Origin: an uncultured Phycisphaerae bacterium
Lineage (GTDB): Bacteria > Planctomycetota > Phycisphaerae > UBA1845 > Fen-1342
Assembly (NCBI GenBank): GCA_937928595.1
Contig: CALGJV010000006.1
Coordinates: 1 to 64,000 of the forward strand
Direction: 5' to 3'
DNA: 64,000 nt
Shown here: positions 55,700 to 64,000 of the stretch, one piece after another
Layout: every line of letters starts with the position of its first letter
Numbering within the stretch: the first letter of the stretch is position 1
Notes under the pieces: generated by a model
The model's database searches: none
What the model was told of the DNA's origin: nothing
The model's input: the letters and a program-made list of their open reading frames with translations, nothing else
Position numbers and translations under genes: made by a program

Positions 55700-55963
55700 T
55701 TTGCCCTTGCGAGGGTTGGGTACGGCGCGTGTCTTGTGGCCGCTCGCAGCACATCGAAGGCCGCGGGTTGCGGCCGGTGAGTTGGGCGAGCGGTTCGACG
55801 ACAGGCGTGGCGCGGTGTCGAGTTTCGCCGGAGCCCAGCCGAAACGGTTCGTTGAGTTGAAGCGTATCGCACACCAGTGTCAGGAACAGTCGTCCGTTCA
55901 AGTTGGACGGGCCGTCAGCGTTTGGTAGCCTTTTCACGTAACCAGTGAAGGAGTCCAAAGATC

Positions 55964-57478
55964 ATGCTGCGATTCAGACATGGATGGCTTCTGGCAGCCT
56001 GCTTGGCGTGCCCGCTCGGCAGCGCGGCCCTGGCGGATGACGCCAGCAAGAAGACTGATCTCGAGACGGAGGTTCTGCGGCTACGGGCGCAGCTGGACGC
56101 CCAGCAGCAGGAAATCGCGGAGCTGAAACTGTCGGGTGCCCAGCAGGACGCCGACCAGGCTCGCGTCGCCCAGATGAAGGCTCAGATCCGGGAGATTCTG
56201 AGCGAGCGCGAGTTCCGCGAGAGCCTGATGCCGTCGACGCTCCAGGCCGGCTATGACAACGGGTTCTTCATCCGCAGCAGCGACGACAAGTTCAAGATGC
56301 AGTTCAACGGCCTGCTGCAGTTCCGCTGGACTTACTACAACAACCAGACGACGAACGCGTACCAGCTGCCCGGCTATAAGCGGGACGATCTGACGGGCTT
56401 CGACCTCCAGCGCGTCCGGTTCGCGATCAGCGGGCACGCATACGATCCGAACCTGACGTACTTGATGGAGCTCAAGTCCGACGCGCCGACGAACTATGAC
56501 TTTGTGCTCAACGCCGGCTGGGTTAACTACCGCTTCGCCGATGAGTTCCAGGTGCGAGCCGGTATGTTCACGCTGGCGTCGACCCGCGGCGAAATGACCA
56601 GCGACGCGGGCCGCCAGTTCGTCGACAAGAGCGTGGTCGACTCGGTGTACGGGCTGGGCACCGGCGTCGGCGTGCGGCTGTGGGGCCAGCTCCTCGACAA
56701 GCGCATGGACTACTACATCGACGTCGTGAACGGCACGTCCGAGGGCGCCAACACGAACGGTGGCCGGGTGATCACCCCGGATCCGGCCGAGCTGGACAAC
56801 AACCCGGCCATCCTGGCCCGCGTGCTGTTCCGCATCCTCGGCGACGAGCCGGGCAAGGACTTCGCGGACGAGGGTGACCTCAACATTCGCTCGACGCCGG
56901 CCTGGGAAGTCGGCTTCCACTATGCGTTCAACGAGGACCGGTTCGACGCGCAGTCGACGCGGATTCCGTTGCCGCGGATCCGCCCCTACGGCGTTGACGG
57001 CGGCTTCGGTCTGGTCTCGACGAACGGTCTCCAGTTCCACCAGTTCGGGATCGATTCGGCCTTCAAGTGGATGGGCTTCTCGCTGACCGGGGAGTACATC
57101 GGCCGCGTCGTCGACCCACGGCGCACGACGACGGATCGCCTTCCGCTGTCGCCCTGGTTTGTCGCGTCGGGTGACGATTCGACGACGCTTCAGCAGGGCG
57201 CGTACCTTCAGGCCGGCTACTTCCTGCCGATCCCGGGCCTCGAAAAGAAGTTCGAAGTCGTCGCGCGTGCCGGCGGAATCGCCGCGCTGGGTGAGCGCGC
57301 GGAAGGCGTTTGGGAGTACGCGGCCGGCTTCAACTACTACATTGACGGCAACCGCGTGAAGCTCCAGGCGGATGTGACCAAGATCTACGAGTCGCCGACC
57401 ACGGACTCGTACGCCAGCTTGGCGAACGTGAACGACGACGCCCTGATCTTCCGCACGCAGCTTCAGTTGGCGTTCTAA
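55964..57478 (+). CDS. OprO/OprP-type porin
   Basis: 504 residues; AAGGAG lies 10 nt upstream of the ATG. A signal peptide (about 1-24) is followed by a coiled-coil segment (about 28-85, LETEVLRLRAQLDAQQQEIAELK), then a beta-barrel of the phosphate-selective porin O/P family ending in phenylalanine, as expected for outer-membrane barrels. FDLQRVRFAISGHAYDPN and NGLLQFRWTYYN are characteristic. Members need not be phosphate-specific. The coiled coil probably links the barrel to the cell wall. No phosphate-transport genes are adjacent. Confidence 0.88.
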   Translation: MLRFRHGWLLAACLACPLGSAALADDASKKTDLETEVLRLRAQLDAQQQEIAELKLSGAQQDADQARVAQMKAQIREILSEREFRESLMPSTLQAGYDNGFFIRSSDDKFKMQFNGLLQFRWTYYNNQTTNAYQLPGYKRDDLTGFDLQRVRFAISGHAYDPNLTYLMELKSDAPTNYDFVLNAGWVNYRFADEFQVRAGMFTLASTRGEMTSDAGRQFVDKSVVDSVYGLGTGVGVRLWGQLLDKRMDYYIDVVNGTSEGANTNGGRVITPDPAELDNNPAILARVLFRILGDEPGKDFADEGDLNIRSTPAWEVGFHYAFNEDRFDAQSTRIPLPRIRPYGVDGGFGLVSTNGLQFHQFGIDSAFKWMGFSLTGEYIGRVVDPRRTTTDRLPLSPWFVASGDDSTTLQQGAYLQAGYFLPIPGLEKKFEVVARAGGIAALGERAEGVWEYAAGFNYYIDGNRVKLQADVTKIYESPTTDSYASLANVNDDALIFRTQLQLAF

Positions 57479-57536
57479 GGATGGACCGGACCGGCGGCGG
57501 CACGCCCCGGTGTCCTCAGCTACGAAGGGAATCCAA

Positions 57537-57836
57537 ATGACGAAGATGAATCTGAAGAAGACCCTCATGCTGCTGGCGCTCGGCAGCACCACGTTGGCGG
57601 TGACGTTCATGCCGGGCAGCACGGGCTGCACGAACGCGTTCTGGGCGGACTTCACGAAGGGGCTCGGCCTCGGCGCGATCAGCGCCGGCACCGGCGCCCT
57701 CCTCGACCCCCTGCCGGATGATACGCAGGCCGTCATCCAGACGCCGGTCAACACAGCGCTCGGCACGGCCTGGTCCAACTGGGTGAGCGTGCAGTGGCCC
57801 GTCGTGATCGTGCGCGAGGAGCTGTTCAAGAACTAA
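57537..57836 (+). CDS. Small secreted protein downstream of the porin
   Basis: 99 residues from the ATG at 57537 with AAGGGA 6 nt upstream. A basic start and hydrophobic segment end in GSTGC, which could be a weak lipobox (Ser at -3 is unusual), followed by a short Gly/Ala-rich part and a C-terminal TAWSNWVSVQWPVVIV. No family recognised. It is 58 bp downstream of the porin and shares its terminator at 57880-57907, so the two are likely co-transcribed. Confidence 0.65.
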   Translation: MTKMNLKKTLMLLALGSTTLAVTFMPGSTGCTNAFWADFTKGLGLGAISAGTGALLDPLPDDTQAVIQTPVNTALGTAWSNWVSVQWPVVIVREELFKN

Positions 57837-57879
57837 CTGGATCAGGACCCTGACGGGTAATCGGACGGTTGTGACGCGG

Positions 57880-57907
57880 CACGGGGTATGCTTCGGCGTG
57901 CCCCGTG
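57880..57907 (+). terminator. UUCG-capped intrinsic terminator
   Basis: A 12-bp stem (arms 57880-57891 and 57896-57907, two G-U pairs) capped by the stable tetraloop TTCG and followed by a T-rich tail (TCCGTTTCGTTGTTTCGTT). It ends the porin transcript before the converging coiled-coil gene. Confidence 0.85.
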
Positions 57908-58049
57908 TCCGTTTCGTTGTTTCGTTGCCACCCCCGGGGGTCGCCCACCGGCGTCCCGTTGCGGGCATGGATCCGCCCGCGTCGCCCGTTTTCCCGGAGA
58001 CCTCCCATCGCCCAGGTGTGGTGGGTGCCGCAAGTCGCTGGCGCGAGCG

Positions 58050-58586
58050 CTACCGCTCGGCGTTGGACGTGCCGGGCGCTACCGCAGCCGGCGCCGACGC
58101 CGGATTCGTCGCAGACTGCGAGGCCGGGGCCTCGCCGCGCACGTCGGCGATGACCCCCTCAAACCCCCGTCGCAGTTCCTCCCAAGCCGCTCCGGACGCT
58201 TCCAGCAGCCGACCCAGCGCCGCCCGCCCACGCGCCGCCCGCTCCTCCAGTTCTTTGAGCTGCCGCTCGAGCTCCGGACGGGCCGCCTCCGTCGCCTCCG
58301 CGAGCCTCCGGCGAGCCTCGGTCACCTGCTCATCGAGCCGCGCCAGTTCGCGTTCGAGCACCTGCCGGTACTCGTCACGCTTCTGCCGGGCCGCTTCCTG
58401 CGCCGCGGCCAGGCGCCGCTGGATCTCCTCTTTCAACCCGCCCGCGCTCTCGCTGGACGGAGCGGTTGTCGGAGCCGGTGCGCTACCGTTCTTGCCGGGC
58501 TGCGTCGTCGCCCCGGGGGGCGATTGCTCACACCCAGCCGCCACGAACGCGCCGATCAGTGCGAGCCACACCATCCTGCGCAGCAT
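58050..58586 (-). CDS. Coiled-coil lipoprotein
   Basis: 178 residues. Lipobox FVAAGC (Cys19), a Ser/Pro/Thr-rich linker, a long charged coiled coil (about residues 50-135, Arg/Glu/Leu/Ala-rich) and an Ala/Ser tail. No family recognised; the layout suggests a structural envelope protein. It begins 15 bp after the menG/ubiE stop codon and is probably co-transcribed with it. Confidence 0.75.
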   Translation of the reverse strand: MLRRMVWLALIGAFVAAGCEQSPPGATTQPGKNGSAPAPTTAPSSESAGGLKEEIQRRLAAAQEAARQKRDEYRQVLERELARLDEQVTEARRRLAEATEAARPELERQLKELEERAARGRAALGRLLEASGAAWEELRRGFEGVIADVRGEAPASQSATNPASAPAAVAPGTSNAER

Positions 58587-58601
58587 GTCGATGTCCTCCG
58601 T

Positions 58602-59372
58602 TCAGCGCGGCGGCGGGGGCTTCAGCGCCCGATACAGGACCACGCCGCCGAAATTCATGCGCCGCAGTTGCACGTCCGTCAGGCCGGCGTCCTCCAGCCG
58701 GCGCACCATCGTCGCCGTGGTCTCGAACGTCCGGATCGATTGCGGCAGGTACCGATACGCGCCCGTGCGGTCGCGGCTCACGACCGTCGCCAGCCACGGG
58801 AGCACCGTATCGCAATACACGGCGTACGCCCAGCGCAGCACCGGGTTGGCCGGTTGCGCAAACTCGAGGATGACCACCCGCCCCCCGGGCCGCAGCACCC
58901 GGCTCAACTCGTTCAGGCCCGCCTGGAGATCGGCGAAGTTCCGCACACCGAAGGCGCAGCTCACGACATCGACCGCCGCGCTCGCCAGCGGCAGACGCAA
59001 CGCGTCCGCCCGCAGCACCTGCACCGGGACGCCCCCGGTCTCGAACGTCCCGGCCGCCAGCATCCCCGCGGCGAAGTCCACGCCGATCAGCCGCGCCGGC
59101 GCCGGCCGCCCGGCCGCGAACGCCCGCAGCATGTCGCCCGTGCCACAGCAGACGTCGAGCACGACGTCCGTGGGGCGCACGGCCGCGGCCGCGACGGTCG
59201 CGCGGCGCCAGGCCGCGTCGCGGCCGAACGTCGCGAGGCGGTTGACGCGTTCGTAGGTGGGAGCGATGGCGTCGAACATGGCCTCGACGCGGTGGGCCTT
59301 GTCCGGCTGCGCATGCGGATTGCGCAAGGTCTGCGCGTCCCAAGCGGGCGGATTGGAGCGCGACGGCGTCAT
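58602..59372 (-). CDS. menG: Demethylmenaquinone methyltransferase (MenG/UbiE family)
   Basis: 256 residues. SAM-dependent C-methylation in menaquinone (or ubiquinone) synthesis. N-terminal FDAIAPTYERVNRLATFGRD, the SAM motif VLDVCCGTGDM, DVVSCAFGVRNFADL and the C-terminal GVVLYRALKP are family signatures; the length is normal. Menaquinone is likelier in this group, but the sequence alone does not decide. Confidence 0.93.
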   Translation of the reverse strand: MTPSRSNPPAWDAQTLRNPHAQPDKAHRVEAMFDAIAPTYERVNRLATFGRDAAWRRATVAAAAVRPTDVVLDVCCGTGDMLRAFAAGRPAPARLIGVDFAAGMLAAGTFETGGVPVQVLRADALRLPLASAAVDVVSCAFGVRNFADLQAGLNELSRVLRPGGRVVILEFAQPANPVLRWAYAVYCDTVLPWLATVVSRDRTGAYRYLPQSIRTFETTATMVRRLEDAGLTDVQLRRMNFGGVVLYRALKPPPPR

Positions 59373-59474
59373 CCGCGGGCATCATCGCGCGCCGACCCCG
59401 GCCCGACCAGACGCCGCCATGCCAGCGGTCGGGCGGTGCGGCTTGCGACAGCGGCGGCCGACGATGCGGGAGCG

Positions 59475-59518
59475 TAAAACAACAACGGGCGGTTCGTGCC
59501 GGATGGCCGACCGCCCGT
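59475..59518 (-). terminator. Intrinsic terminator of the candidate RNA
   Basis: Minus strand: ACGGGCGGT (59518-59510) pairs perfectly with ACCGCCCGT (59493-59485), loop of 16 nt, then TGTTGTTTTACG. The T tract on this strand only shows the direction of transcription. Confidence 0.75.
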
Positions 59519-59727
59519 CGTCTGGTTTCGGAAAGAATCCGCGATTGCCGGTGGGAGCGGTTTGCTGGAACCCTCTAGCAAGGTGGGTGGCCCGTGCTGC
59601 CCCGGCCACGCGCTCGGAGGCGCTTCCGTCGGGGACAAGTCATCCTGGCCTCCCGGGGTTCAGCATATCGGTTCGCGCAAACGAGTTCTCCCGGGTCGCA
59701 CAACGCAGAAATCCTTCCGAGACCTCT
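59475..59727 (-). ncRNA. Candidate structured non-coding RNA, 6S-like (unconfirmed)
   Basis: Minus strand. A TATACT -10 element (59739-59734) is followed at about 59727 by an RNA whose ends pair: residues from 59720-59704 (TCGGAAGGATTTCTGCG) pair with 59543-59528 (CGCGGATTCTTTCCGA) over some 15 bp with few defects. In between, an inner stem pairs TGCTG-AA-CCCCGG with CCGGGGCAGCA. A perfect 9-bp terminator stem with a T-rich tail (59518-59475) follows directly. Length about 200 nt, long closing stem and interior bulges recall 6S RNA, including ACCGATAT in the bulge region, but I cannot prove this. Confidence 0.5.
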
Positions 59728-60092
59728 ATCGGGAGTATACCGGGTCACAAGTCGACATGACGGAGAAAAACGTGTCGTTTGGGCGCACGGCGAGCAAGCC
59801 CCCTGCTCGTCGGTACTTGGCGACGACGCGCGGGCGTGCTTTTCGGCGCGCGCGGTTCGCGAAATGCGGTCGCGAAGGACTCTACGCACGGCTGGTCGGG
59901 GCTGAAACGCTTTGATGCGTGCCGGCTGTGAGCTTGCGCCGCGGCGCCGGTCCTCGGCGTCGGTCCGCGGTGCGAGTCCGGGCTCGGTCGCCGACCGACA
60001 GTCCGGGCGGCGCGGTGCCGCAACCGCCGCGATCCGAGCGAGTGCGGTTTTGTGGCTTTTTCACACGCTGAATCGGCTTTATTGGACGATAA

Positions 60093-61220
<1,128 letters not shown>

Positions 61221-61230
61221 CGGCGAGTTC

Positions 61231-61292
61231 AGAGCGGCGAGCAGCGCGTGCCTCAGCGGCCGGCGGCAGACGCGCTACTCGCTGTTCGCTCT
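61231..61292 (+). repeat. Imperfect inverted repeat between gap and pgk
   Basis: Arms 61231-61248 and 61271-61292 can pair as AGAGCG, then (after a 4-nt bulge) GCGAGCAGCGCG with one mismatch; the apex is 22 nt. There is no T tract, so it is not a classical terminator. It may stabilise or process the gap-pgk mRNA or be a dispersed repeat. Confidence 0.45.
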
Positions 61293-61328
61293 TGATCCCT
61301 CGCGCCCCGGCCGTCCCGGAGATCAACC

Positions 61329-62582
61329 ATGGCGAAAATAACAGTCCGCCAGCTCGACGTCCGCGGCAAGAAGGTCTTCATTCGAGCGGATCTCAACGTC
61401 CCGCTCGACGCCGAATGCCGCGTGACCGACGACCGCCGCATCCGCATGTTTCTCCCCACACTCCAGCACGTGCTCGACCACGGCGGGCGGGCCATCGTGG
61501 CCAGCCACCTCGGCCGGCCGGAGGGCAAGGACCCGGCGGCGGATGCGAAGTTCTCGCTGAAGCCCGTGGCCGAGAAGATGAGTCAGCTCCTCGGCAAGCC
61601 GGTGAAGTTCGCGGGGAAGGTCATCGGGCCCGAGGTGGAGGCACAGGTAGCGGCGCTGCGCGACGGCGAGGTGCTGCTGCTCGAAAACGTCCGGTTCCAC
61701 AAGGGCGAGGACATCATCGACAAGGCCAAGAAGAACCCGGACAAGAAACTGACGCCGGAGCAGGACGCCCGGCGGGTCGAGCTCGCTCACGGCCTCGCCC
61801 GGCTCGGCGAACTCTACGTCAACGATGCGTTCGGCACCTGCCATCGCAAACACGTCAGCATGTACGACGTGCCGGGCCTGCTGCCGAAGGGCACGCGCGC
61901 CCTGGGCTTCCTCGTCGAGAAGGAGTTGAAGTACCTCGGCGACGCCCTCAACAACCCGCAGCGGCCGTTCGTCGCCGTGCTGGGCGGCGCCAAGGTGAGC
62001 GACAAGATCAAGGTGATCGAGAACCTGCTCGCGAAGGTCGACCACATCCTGATCGGCGGCGCGATGATGTTCACGTTCTGGGCGGCGCAGGGCCAGAGCG
62101 TGGGCAAGAGCCTGTGTGAGCGCGACCAGCTCGACCTCGCCCGCTCGCTGCTCGAGAAGGGCCGCGGCAAGATCCACCTGCCGACCGACACGATCGCCGC
62201 CGCCGAACTGAAGGCCGGTGTCGCGACCCAGGTCGTCGCGGGTGAAGTGCCGGCCGACCTGCTGGGCCTGGACATCGGGCCGCAGACGCTGGCCGAGTTC
62301 GGCCGCGTGCTGGGCACCGCGCGGACGATCGTCTGGAACGGGCCGCTGGGCGCGTTCGAGGTCAAACCCTTCGACACCGGCACGGTGGCGGTCGCGAAGC
62401 TGCTCGCCGAGGCGACGGCCCGCGGCGCGACCACGGTCATCGGCGGCGGCGACAGCGCGGCGGCGATCGAGCAGGCCGGGCTTGCCGAGAAAGTCTCGCA
62501 CATCAGCACCGGCGGCGGCGCGAGCCTCGAGTTCCTCGAAGGCAAGTCGTTCGGCCCCATCGAGGTGCTGGACGACGCGTAG
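61329..62582 (+). CDS. pgk: Phosphoglycerate kinase
   Basis: 417 residues. Makes ATP from 1,3-bisphosphoglycerate. VFIRADLNVPLD, HLGRPEG, LLENVRFHKGE, FVAVLGGAKVSDKI and the C-terminal GGGDSAAAIEQAG with STGGGASLEFLEGK are conserved. An insertion of about 20 residues after FHKGED (KNPDKKLTPEQDARRVE) is common in planctomycete and chlamydial-type enzymes. Coupled to gap. Confidence 0.97.
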   Translation: MAKITVRQLDVRGKKVFIRADLNVPLDAECRVTDDRRIRMFLPTLQHVLDHGGRAIVASHLGRPEGKDPAADAKFSLKPVAEKMSQLLGKPVKFAGKVIGPEVEAQVAALRDGEVLLLENVRFHKGEDIIDKAKKNPDKKLTPEQDARRVELAHGLARLGELYVNDAFGTCHRKHVSMYDVPGLLPKGTRALGFLVEKELKYLGDALNNPQRPFVAVLGGAKVSDKIKVIENLLAKVDHILIGGAMMFTFWAAQGQSVGKSLCERDQLDLARSLLEKGRGKIHLPTDTIAAAELKAGVATQVVAGEVPADLLGLDIGPQTLAEFGRVLGTARTIVWNGPLGAFEVKPFDTGTVAVAKLLAEATARGATTVIGGGDSAAAIEQAGLAEKVSHISTGGGASLEFLEGKSFGPIEVLDDA

Positions 62583-62600
62583 CAGGGCCCCGGCCGCCGC

Positions 62601-63074
62601 TCAATCGCCGGCCACGGCGAAGGTGACATCGACCTCCACGGACGCGTTCAGCGGCAGCTCGGCCACGCCGACCGCGGCGCGCGCGTGCCGCCCCGCGTCG
62701 CCGAAGATCTCCGCCAGCAGCTCGCTCGCGCCGTTGGCGACTTTGTGCTGGTCCGTGAAACCGGGGTTCGAGGCCACGTACACGACCAACTTCACGACGC
62801 GGGCCAGCCGGTCGACGCCGCCGGCGGCCTCCGCCGCAGCCGCCACGGCGTTGAGCACGCATTGCCGCGCGGCCGCCTGGGCCTCCTCGAGGGTGCGGCC
62901 GTCCGACCCGCCCACGCGGCCGGTCCACGCGAGCTCACCGTCGCGCAGCGGGATCTGGCCGCTGAGAAAAAGCAGGTCGCCGTGCCGCAGCGCGGGCACG
63001 TAGGCCCCCACGGGCTTCGCGACAGTTGGCAGCGTCAGGTGGAGCGAACGGAGTCGCTCGCTGGGTCGGGACAT
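62601..63074 (-). CDS. RidA (YjgF/UK114) family protein
   Basis: 157 residues from an ATG with GGAG 8 nt upstream, overlapping the 3' end of scpA by 40 bp. Family of enamine/imine deaminases; signatures LLFLSGQIPLRDGEL, QCVLNAVAAAAEAAGG, VVKLVVYVASNPGF and RAAVGVAELPLNASVEVD, with the substrate-binding Arg in ARAAVGV. Length slightly above the typical 125-130 because of an N-terminal extension, as in the YjgH/Rid5-type members. Confidence 0.88.
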   Translation of the reverse strand: MSRPSERLRSLHLTLPTVAKPVGAYVPALRHGDLLFLSGQIPLRDGELAWTGRVGGSDGRTLEEAQAAARQCVLNAVAAAAEAAGGVDRLARVVKLVVYVASNPGFTDQHKVANGASELLAEIFGDAGRHARAAVGVAELPLNASVEVDVTFAVAGD

Positions 63075-64000
63075 GGCTTGGGCTCCGGGTTCCGGGTCAT
63101 GGGACCGGGTGGCGACGGCGAGTCGTCGACCAGGCCGGCCGCGAGGCGATCGAAGACGGACATCCCGCCGTCGGCGGGGCGGGCGGGACTCTCCGCGCCG
63201 GCGTGGTCAGGAATGGTTGCGAAGCCTGTGGAAGCGCCGCCGCTCGGGCCCTTGCCCAGCAGCGAGTCCAGGTCCGCGACCGACTCGGCCGGTGCGTCCG
63301 GCGCCTCGTCGATCGGCCGTTCGTCTTCCGGGACTTCTTCCAGCAAGAACAGGTAGATCGTGCCGAACGCCGCCTCCTGCTCGGCGCGGATGCGCTGCTT
63401 GCGAATCAGTTCAAGCAGCGCGAGGAACCGGCCGACGACGTGCAGGCGGTCCGGCGGGCCGTCGAAAAGGGCCTGGAAGGTCGCGGGCCCTTCGCGCTCG
63501 AGAATCGCGATGATCTCGGCGGCGTGCAGCTCGATGGGCGTGTCGTCGTAGCGGACCTGGTGCACGCCCGGGCCCCGGCCGATGCTGGCCATGACGCGGC
63601 CGAAGGCCTCGAGCAGATCCCACACCTCCGCTTCCTCGAGCTCGACGCCGCGCAGCTCCGGCGGAAGGTTGGCGGGGCGGCGGACGAAGCGACGGGCGCG
63701 CTCGTCGGCGGCGGCGCCGAGGGCGCGGGCGGCGTCCTTGAAGCGCTTGTACTCGAGCAGCTGGCGCACGAGGGGGGCGCGGGGGTCCTCGGGCTCGTCG
63801 CCGAGGGTAACCGGCGGCGCGGGCAGCAGCGCGCGGGACTTGAGCTCGATGAGCGTCGCGGCCAGGACCAGGAAGTCGCTGGCGGCGTCCGGGTCGAGAT
63901 GCTCGAGCAACCGCACCTGCGCGATGTACTGCTCGGTGATGTGCGCGATGGGAATGTCGTGGATATCGATTTCATCGCGGCGGATGAGGTAGAGCAGCAG
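63035..64000 (-). CDS. scpA: Segregation and condensation protein A, partial (5' end beyond the window)
   Basis: 321 residues visible; the reading frame is open to the window edge, and the edge sequence LLLYLIRRDEIDIHDIPIAH matches the conserved start of ScpA, so only about 20-30 residues are missing. Kleisin subunit that joins SMC and ScpB in chromosome condensation. The middle part (EHLDPDAASDFLVLAATLIELKS; residues after ARRFVRRPANLPPE) and the winged-helix end (FQALFDGPPDRLHVVGRFLALLELI) are typical. A low-complexity C-terminal extension of about 90 residues (Pro/Asp/Ser-rich) is unusual. Overlaps the RidA-family gene by 40 bp. Confidence 0.93.
   Translation of the reverse strand: MLLYLIRRDEIDIHDIPIAHITEQYIAQVRLLEHLDPDAASDFLVLAATLIELKSRALLPAPPVTLGDEPEDPRAPLVRQLLEYKRFKDAARALGAAADERARRFVRRPANLPPELRGVELEEAEVWDLLEAFGRVMASIGRGPGVHQVRYDDTPIELHAAEIIAILEREGPATFQALFDGPPDRLHVVGRFLALLELIRKQRIRAEQEAAFGTIYLFLLEEVPEDERPIDEAPDAPAESVADLDSLLGKGPSGGASTGFATIPDHAGAESPARPADGGMSVFDRLAAGLVDDSPSPPGPMTRNPEPKPCPDPASDSVRST

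Larger units (their letters stand above)
55444..55963. other. Long regulatory region upstream of the porin gene
   Basis: 520 bp without a gene. It holds a terminator (55475-55503), an inverted repeat (55577-55592), a promoter (55671-55699) and a 5' leader of about 250 nt. The leader contains no riboswitch that I recognise and no Pho box of the CTGTCAT type. Confidence 0.5.

Overview
The window is a 64 kb, very GC-rich bacterial chromosome segment without any recognisable insertion sequence, prophage or CRISPR array. BamA, an OprP-like porin, many lipoproteins, SmpB and flagellin indicate a flagellated, diderm bacterium. Several traits suggest an uncultivated member of the Planctomycetota (Phycisphaerae-like): a 23S rRNA gene linked to tRNA-Ile and tRNA-Ala but not to 16S, small Tyr- and Gly-rich lipoproteins, membrane proteins with an N-terminal zinc ribbon, many PH-like membrane proteins and a low-complexity Asp/Glu-tailed protein. 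This assignment is an inference from gene content, not from a phylogeny.

Layout: 1-2563 holds the 5' two thirds of a 23S rRNA gene (minus strand, cut by the window edge) preceded by tRNA-Ala and tRNA-Ile, with a promoter at about 2711-2738 where a 16S gene would normally stand; bamA follows directly. 5.4-14.5 kb has a glutamine-amidotransferase-like hydrolase, a phosphoglycosyl transferase, cysS, a minus-strand run guaB - lipoprotein - sugar isomerase - homocysteine methyltransferase, a CPBP protease and trpC. 14.6-22 kb has flagellin, gpmI, small membrane proteins, a dual-specificity phosphatase and a FliA/WhiG-type sigma factor. 22.4-32.3 kb has a GH3-family adenylating enzyme, an alpha/beta hydrolase, ispF, a transglutaminase-like membrane protein, a SEC-C/YkgJ pair, a highly acidic protein, a cystathionine beta-synthase/gamma-lyase pair and trxB.

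32.6-37.4 kb is a tightly overlapping polysaccharide operon (O-antigen ligase-like, heparinase II/III-like, GT4 glycosyltransferase), followed by an MlaF-like ATPase without its usual permease. 39.7-43.7 kb encodes a 1306-residue secreted subtilase-fold protein in which the catalytic His position is Glu and which carries two tandem Cys-rich modules. 44-48.4 kb has a PAP2 phosphatase, a zinc finger - LemA - M48 protease operon and smpB. 48.4-55.5 kb contains two ECF sigma/anti-sigma pairs, a PDZ protein and two secreted low-complexity proteins; one of them is built of 15-residue repeats that look like a beta-solenoid. 56-64 kb holds the porin, a small secreted protein, a coiled-coil lipoprotein, menG/ubiE, an 830-bp gap with a probable structured non-coding RNA (6S-like) on the minus strand, then gap-pgk, a RidA-family gene and scpA (running off the edge).

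Together the window combines housekeeping metabolism (lower glycolysis: gap, pgk, gpmI; reverse transsulfuration; isoprenoid and quinone synthesis) with cell-envelope functions (BamA, porin, polysaccharide, lipoproteins, envelope-stress sigma factors). The most interesting signals are the split rRNA operon, the Asp-Glu-Ser subtilase, the 15-residue-repeat protein beside an ECF sigma factor, the unannotated structured RNA upstream of gap, and a repeated heptamer around the promoter of the FliA-type sigma gene.
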